Positions 6,567 through 7,633 of a stretch of DNA of 7,633 nucleotides are shown here, in pieces. The position numbers and the translations under genes were made by a program. This DNA comes from Bacteroidota bacterium. GTDB taxonomy: Bacteria; Bacteroidota; Ignavibacteria; Ignavibacteriales; Ignavibacteriaceae. The first letter of the stretch is position 1; the number at the start of each line of letters is the position of its first letter. The notes beneath the pieces were generated by a model that made no database searches, had not been told where the DNA came from, and saw only the letters and a program-made list of their open reading frames with translations. The DNA lies in NCBI GenBank assembly GCA_021793635.1, contig JAJYSI010000150.1, positions 1 to 7,633 on the forward strand, read 5' to 3'.

Positions 6567-6606
6567 TAATCTGTGTTATCTGCGGTTGATTTTTCATCAC
6601 AGATTT
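6567..6606. repeat. ATCTGTG-family repeat, right flank of the GxxExxY gene
   Basis: The copy contains ATCTGTG (6569-6575), a variant ATCTGCG (6578-6584) and an inverted CACAGAT (6598-6604). It forms a shorter, more diverged version of the array at 6105-6189. It occupies the 38-bp gap between the oxidoreductase and GxxExxY genes and supplies the oxidoreductase's last codons and stop (AAT CTG TGA on the coding strand). Confidence 0.8.
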
Positions 6607-7633
6607 ATAACTTTATTTTTTTTAAGCGATTCAATCGCCGCAAAAGTAGCCTTTGAAGTATTAACTATCGAGTCGAACGGAATCAGCGGCTCCCCGCCAT
6701 TCTTTAGGAAATTAAGATATGCCTTAAACTGATTATAGTGCCCCTTATCCTGTTTGCCTTTATCCTTCTTAAATCCCTTTATCCCATAGCCGCGCATCTC
6801 ACGGAAATTATCTATGATTAGAGTCTTGCCACTGCCAAAAATCTCAACCCTTTCCTTAGAATAAGCCTTACTACCGTTAGCAAAATAATTGATCACTCCT
6901 TGTGAGCCATTTTCATACTTTAATGTAATAATAGCATTATCGCTATTGTCGGAAGGATTTTTACCCAAAGCGCTCATATAAACTGAATGTACTTTACTGC
7001 CAGTCAGATACGATATAAGATCAATATAATGGCAAGCCTCCCCGATAATTCTTCCCCCTCCCGTTTCCATATCCTGCACCCACAAATTTTGTGGAATAAA
7101 CCCTGCATTCATAGTAGCAATGATATTTACCGGAGTATCCGCCGAAGCCATCAGCTTCTTAGCTTTAATAATGAAAGGGGAAAAACGCCTATTAAACCCT
7201 ACCATAATTGATGTGTTTAATCTGTGCGAATCTGTGAATGAATCTGTGTCGTCTGTGGTTAATTTTTTTCCCCCCTTATTATAGGTATTTATAATTTCTT
7301 GAAGCTCATCTTCCCTTATCGCTAAGGGTTTTTCCACAAACACATGCTTTCCCGCTTTCAATGCTTCTATTACCATAGATGCGTGCTGGTTATGGCGGGT
7401 GGTAATTAAGACTGCGTCTACCTGAGAGTCATTTAGTACAGAATGATAGTCTGTCGTACTATTTGCTATACCGTACTTTTTTGCCAGTATAGTGCCCGAT
7501 AATCCCTTTGAACTACAGATATACTTCATATCTGCATTTAACTTTTTCAGAGTAGGCACAATCATCATACTAGTAAAATTACCCGCGCCTATTATTCCTA
7601 TTACACCTTTCGTAGAGCTCAACTTCCGGTTTG
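6597..7633 (-). CDS. Gfo/Idh/MocA oxidoreductase, probable C-terminal half of a bi-domain oxidoreductase, cut by right edge
   Basis: The protein is an NAD(P)-dependent sugar oxidoreductase. Counting from the in-frame TTG at 7622, the Rossmann motif is GIIGAGNF (9-16), the family motif HVFVEKPL is at 93-100 with K98, and the C-terminal domain has GGGRIIGEACHYIDLISYL (188-206), with H198 and D201 as likely active-site residues. The opening (IGAGNF, CSSKGLSG, ITTRHNQHA) closely resembles the second half of bi-domain oxidoreductases, where a zinc-alcohol-dehydrogenase-like domain precedes it; these often sit beside heparinase genes in polysaccharide loci. The frame stays open through the right edge (upstream codons AAC CGG AAG), so TTG is probably not the true start and the 5' part is missing. 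Residues about 119-137 (KKLTTDDTDSFTDSHRLNT) are an in-frame repeat insertion before MVGFNRRF. The stop is provided by the 6567-6606 repeat. Confidence 0.9.
   Translation of the reverse strand, partial: NRKLSSTKGVIGIIGAGNFTSMMIVPTLKKLNADMKYICSSKGLSGTILAKKYGIANSTTDYHSVLNDSQVDAVLITTRHNQHASMVIEALKAGKHVFVEKPLAIREDELQEIINTYNKGGKKLTTDDTDSFTDSHRLNTSIMVGFNRRFSPFIIKAKKLMASADTPVNIIATMNAGFIPQNLWVQDMETGGGRIIGEACHYIDLISYLTGSKVHSVYMSALGKNPSDNSDNAIITLKYENGSQGVINYFANGSKAYSKERVEIFGSGKTLIIDNFREMRGYGIKGFKKDKGKQDKGHYNQFKAYLNFLKNGGEPLIPFDSIVNTSKATFAAIESLKKNKVINL
7216..7266. repeat. ATCTGTG-family repeat inserted in frame in the oxidoreductase gene
   Basis: Three perfect ATCTGTG words (7220, 7230, 7242) and a variant GTCTGTG (7251) lie 9-12 bp apart, ending in a GGTTAA tail like that of the intergenic copies. 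All are in one orientation. On the coding strand they read CACAGAT words and translate without a stop to KKLTTDDTDSFTDSHRLNT. Family members normally pass from the EKPL helix to MVGFNRRF without this segment, so an insertion in a surface loop is likely. A T7C6 run at 7263-7275 borders it. Confidence 0.8.

Larger units (their letters stand above)
6105..6606. mobile_element. Putative repeat-bracketed GxxExxY cassette
   Basis: The GxxExxY gene is bounded on both sides by the same ATCTGTG/CACAGAT repeat family, with its ATG about 8 bp from one copy and its TGA inside the other. It sits between two genes, oxidoreductase and heparinase, that make sense as direct neighbours in a polysaccharide operon, whereas a nuclease-fold protein does not. 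This looks like an insertion of gene plus repeats, comparable in layout to REP-associated transposases flanked by REPs. No transposase, target-site duplication or clean terminal boundary was identified, so the mobile status is inference. Confidence 0.35.

Noticed and set aside
6987..7211. Plus-strand open frame of 74 codons
   Set aside because: Antisense to the conserved core of the oxidoreductase; no independent coding signal.
6105..7266. CRISPR array
   Set aside because: The repeated words are only 7-9 bp, spaced by 2-4 bp or inverted, without unique spacers of regular length.

Overview
The window is an AT-rich stretch in which every credible gene lies on the minus strand, so the sequence reads right to left as one cell-envelope or exopolysaccharide biosynthesis block. 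In transcription order the genes are: (1) a Gfo/Idh/MocA oxidoreductase that runs off the right edge and looks like the C-terminal half of a bi-domain oxidoreductase; (2) a small GxxExxY protein of the PD-(D/E)XK nuclease type; (3) a heparinase II/III-family protein; (4) a GT4 glycosyltransferase; (5) a HAD phosphatase; (6) an ATP-grasp ligase; (7) a NodB-type polysaccharide deacetylase; (8) the N-terminal third of a UDP-GlcNAc 2-epimerase (WecB) that runs off the left edge.

Genes 4 to 7 overlap their neighbours by 29, 4 and 14 bp, and WecB follows after 24 bp, so this half looks translationally coupled. A sensible reading is a pathway that makes, polymerises or decorates an amino-sugar polysaccharide. 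WecB would supply UDP-ManNAc, the GT4 enzyme would add a sugar, the deacetylase and ATP-grasp ligase would modify amino or carboxyl groups, and the oxidoreductase/heparinase pair is a familiar combination in such loci. The actual polymer cannot be read from the sequence.

The unusual part is a swarm of short dispersed repeats, both between genes and in frame inside them. I see four families. (a) The ATCTGTG word and its complement: 6105-6189, 6567-6606 and inside the oxidoreductase at 7216-7266. (b) An element built on CGCTGAT/ATCAGCG arms at 4300-4363. (c) Tandem GAGTGAC heptamers inside wecB at 337-364. (d) ATTCAAA heptamer runs at two places inside the heparinase gene, one split by a GC-rich palindrome that encodes LPAGRQG. 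All copies inside genes are in the orientation and frame that leave the host gene open. Copies between genes abut or supply the stop codons of three genes. The GxxExxY nuclease gene is tightly bracketed by family (a), which makes gene plus repeats a candidate mobile or repeat-propagating cassette. This is the best candidate for an undescribed system here, but it is inference.

Organism: low GC, almost no recognisable Shine-Dalgarno sequences upstream of starts, GxxExxY proteins, and the PAGRQG and ATCTGTG repeats all suggest an environmental member of the Bacteroidota/Ignavibacteriota (Chlorobi-like) group. That placement is a moderate-confidence guess from style, not from a marker gene. No tRNA, rRNA, CRISPR array or classical insertion sequence was seen, and no gene-free stretch exceeds about 90 bp.
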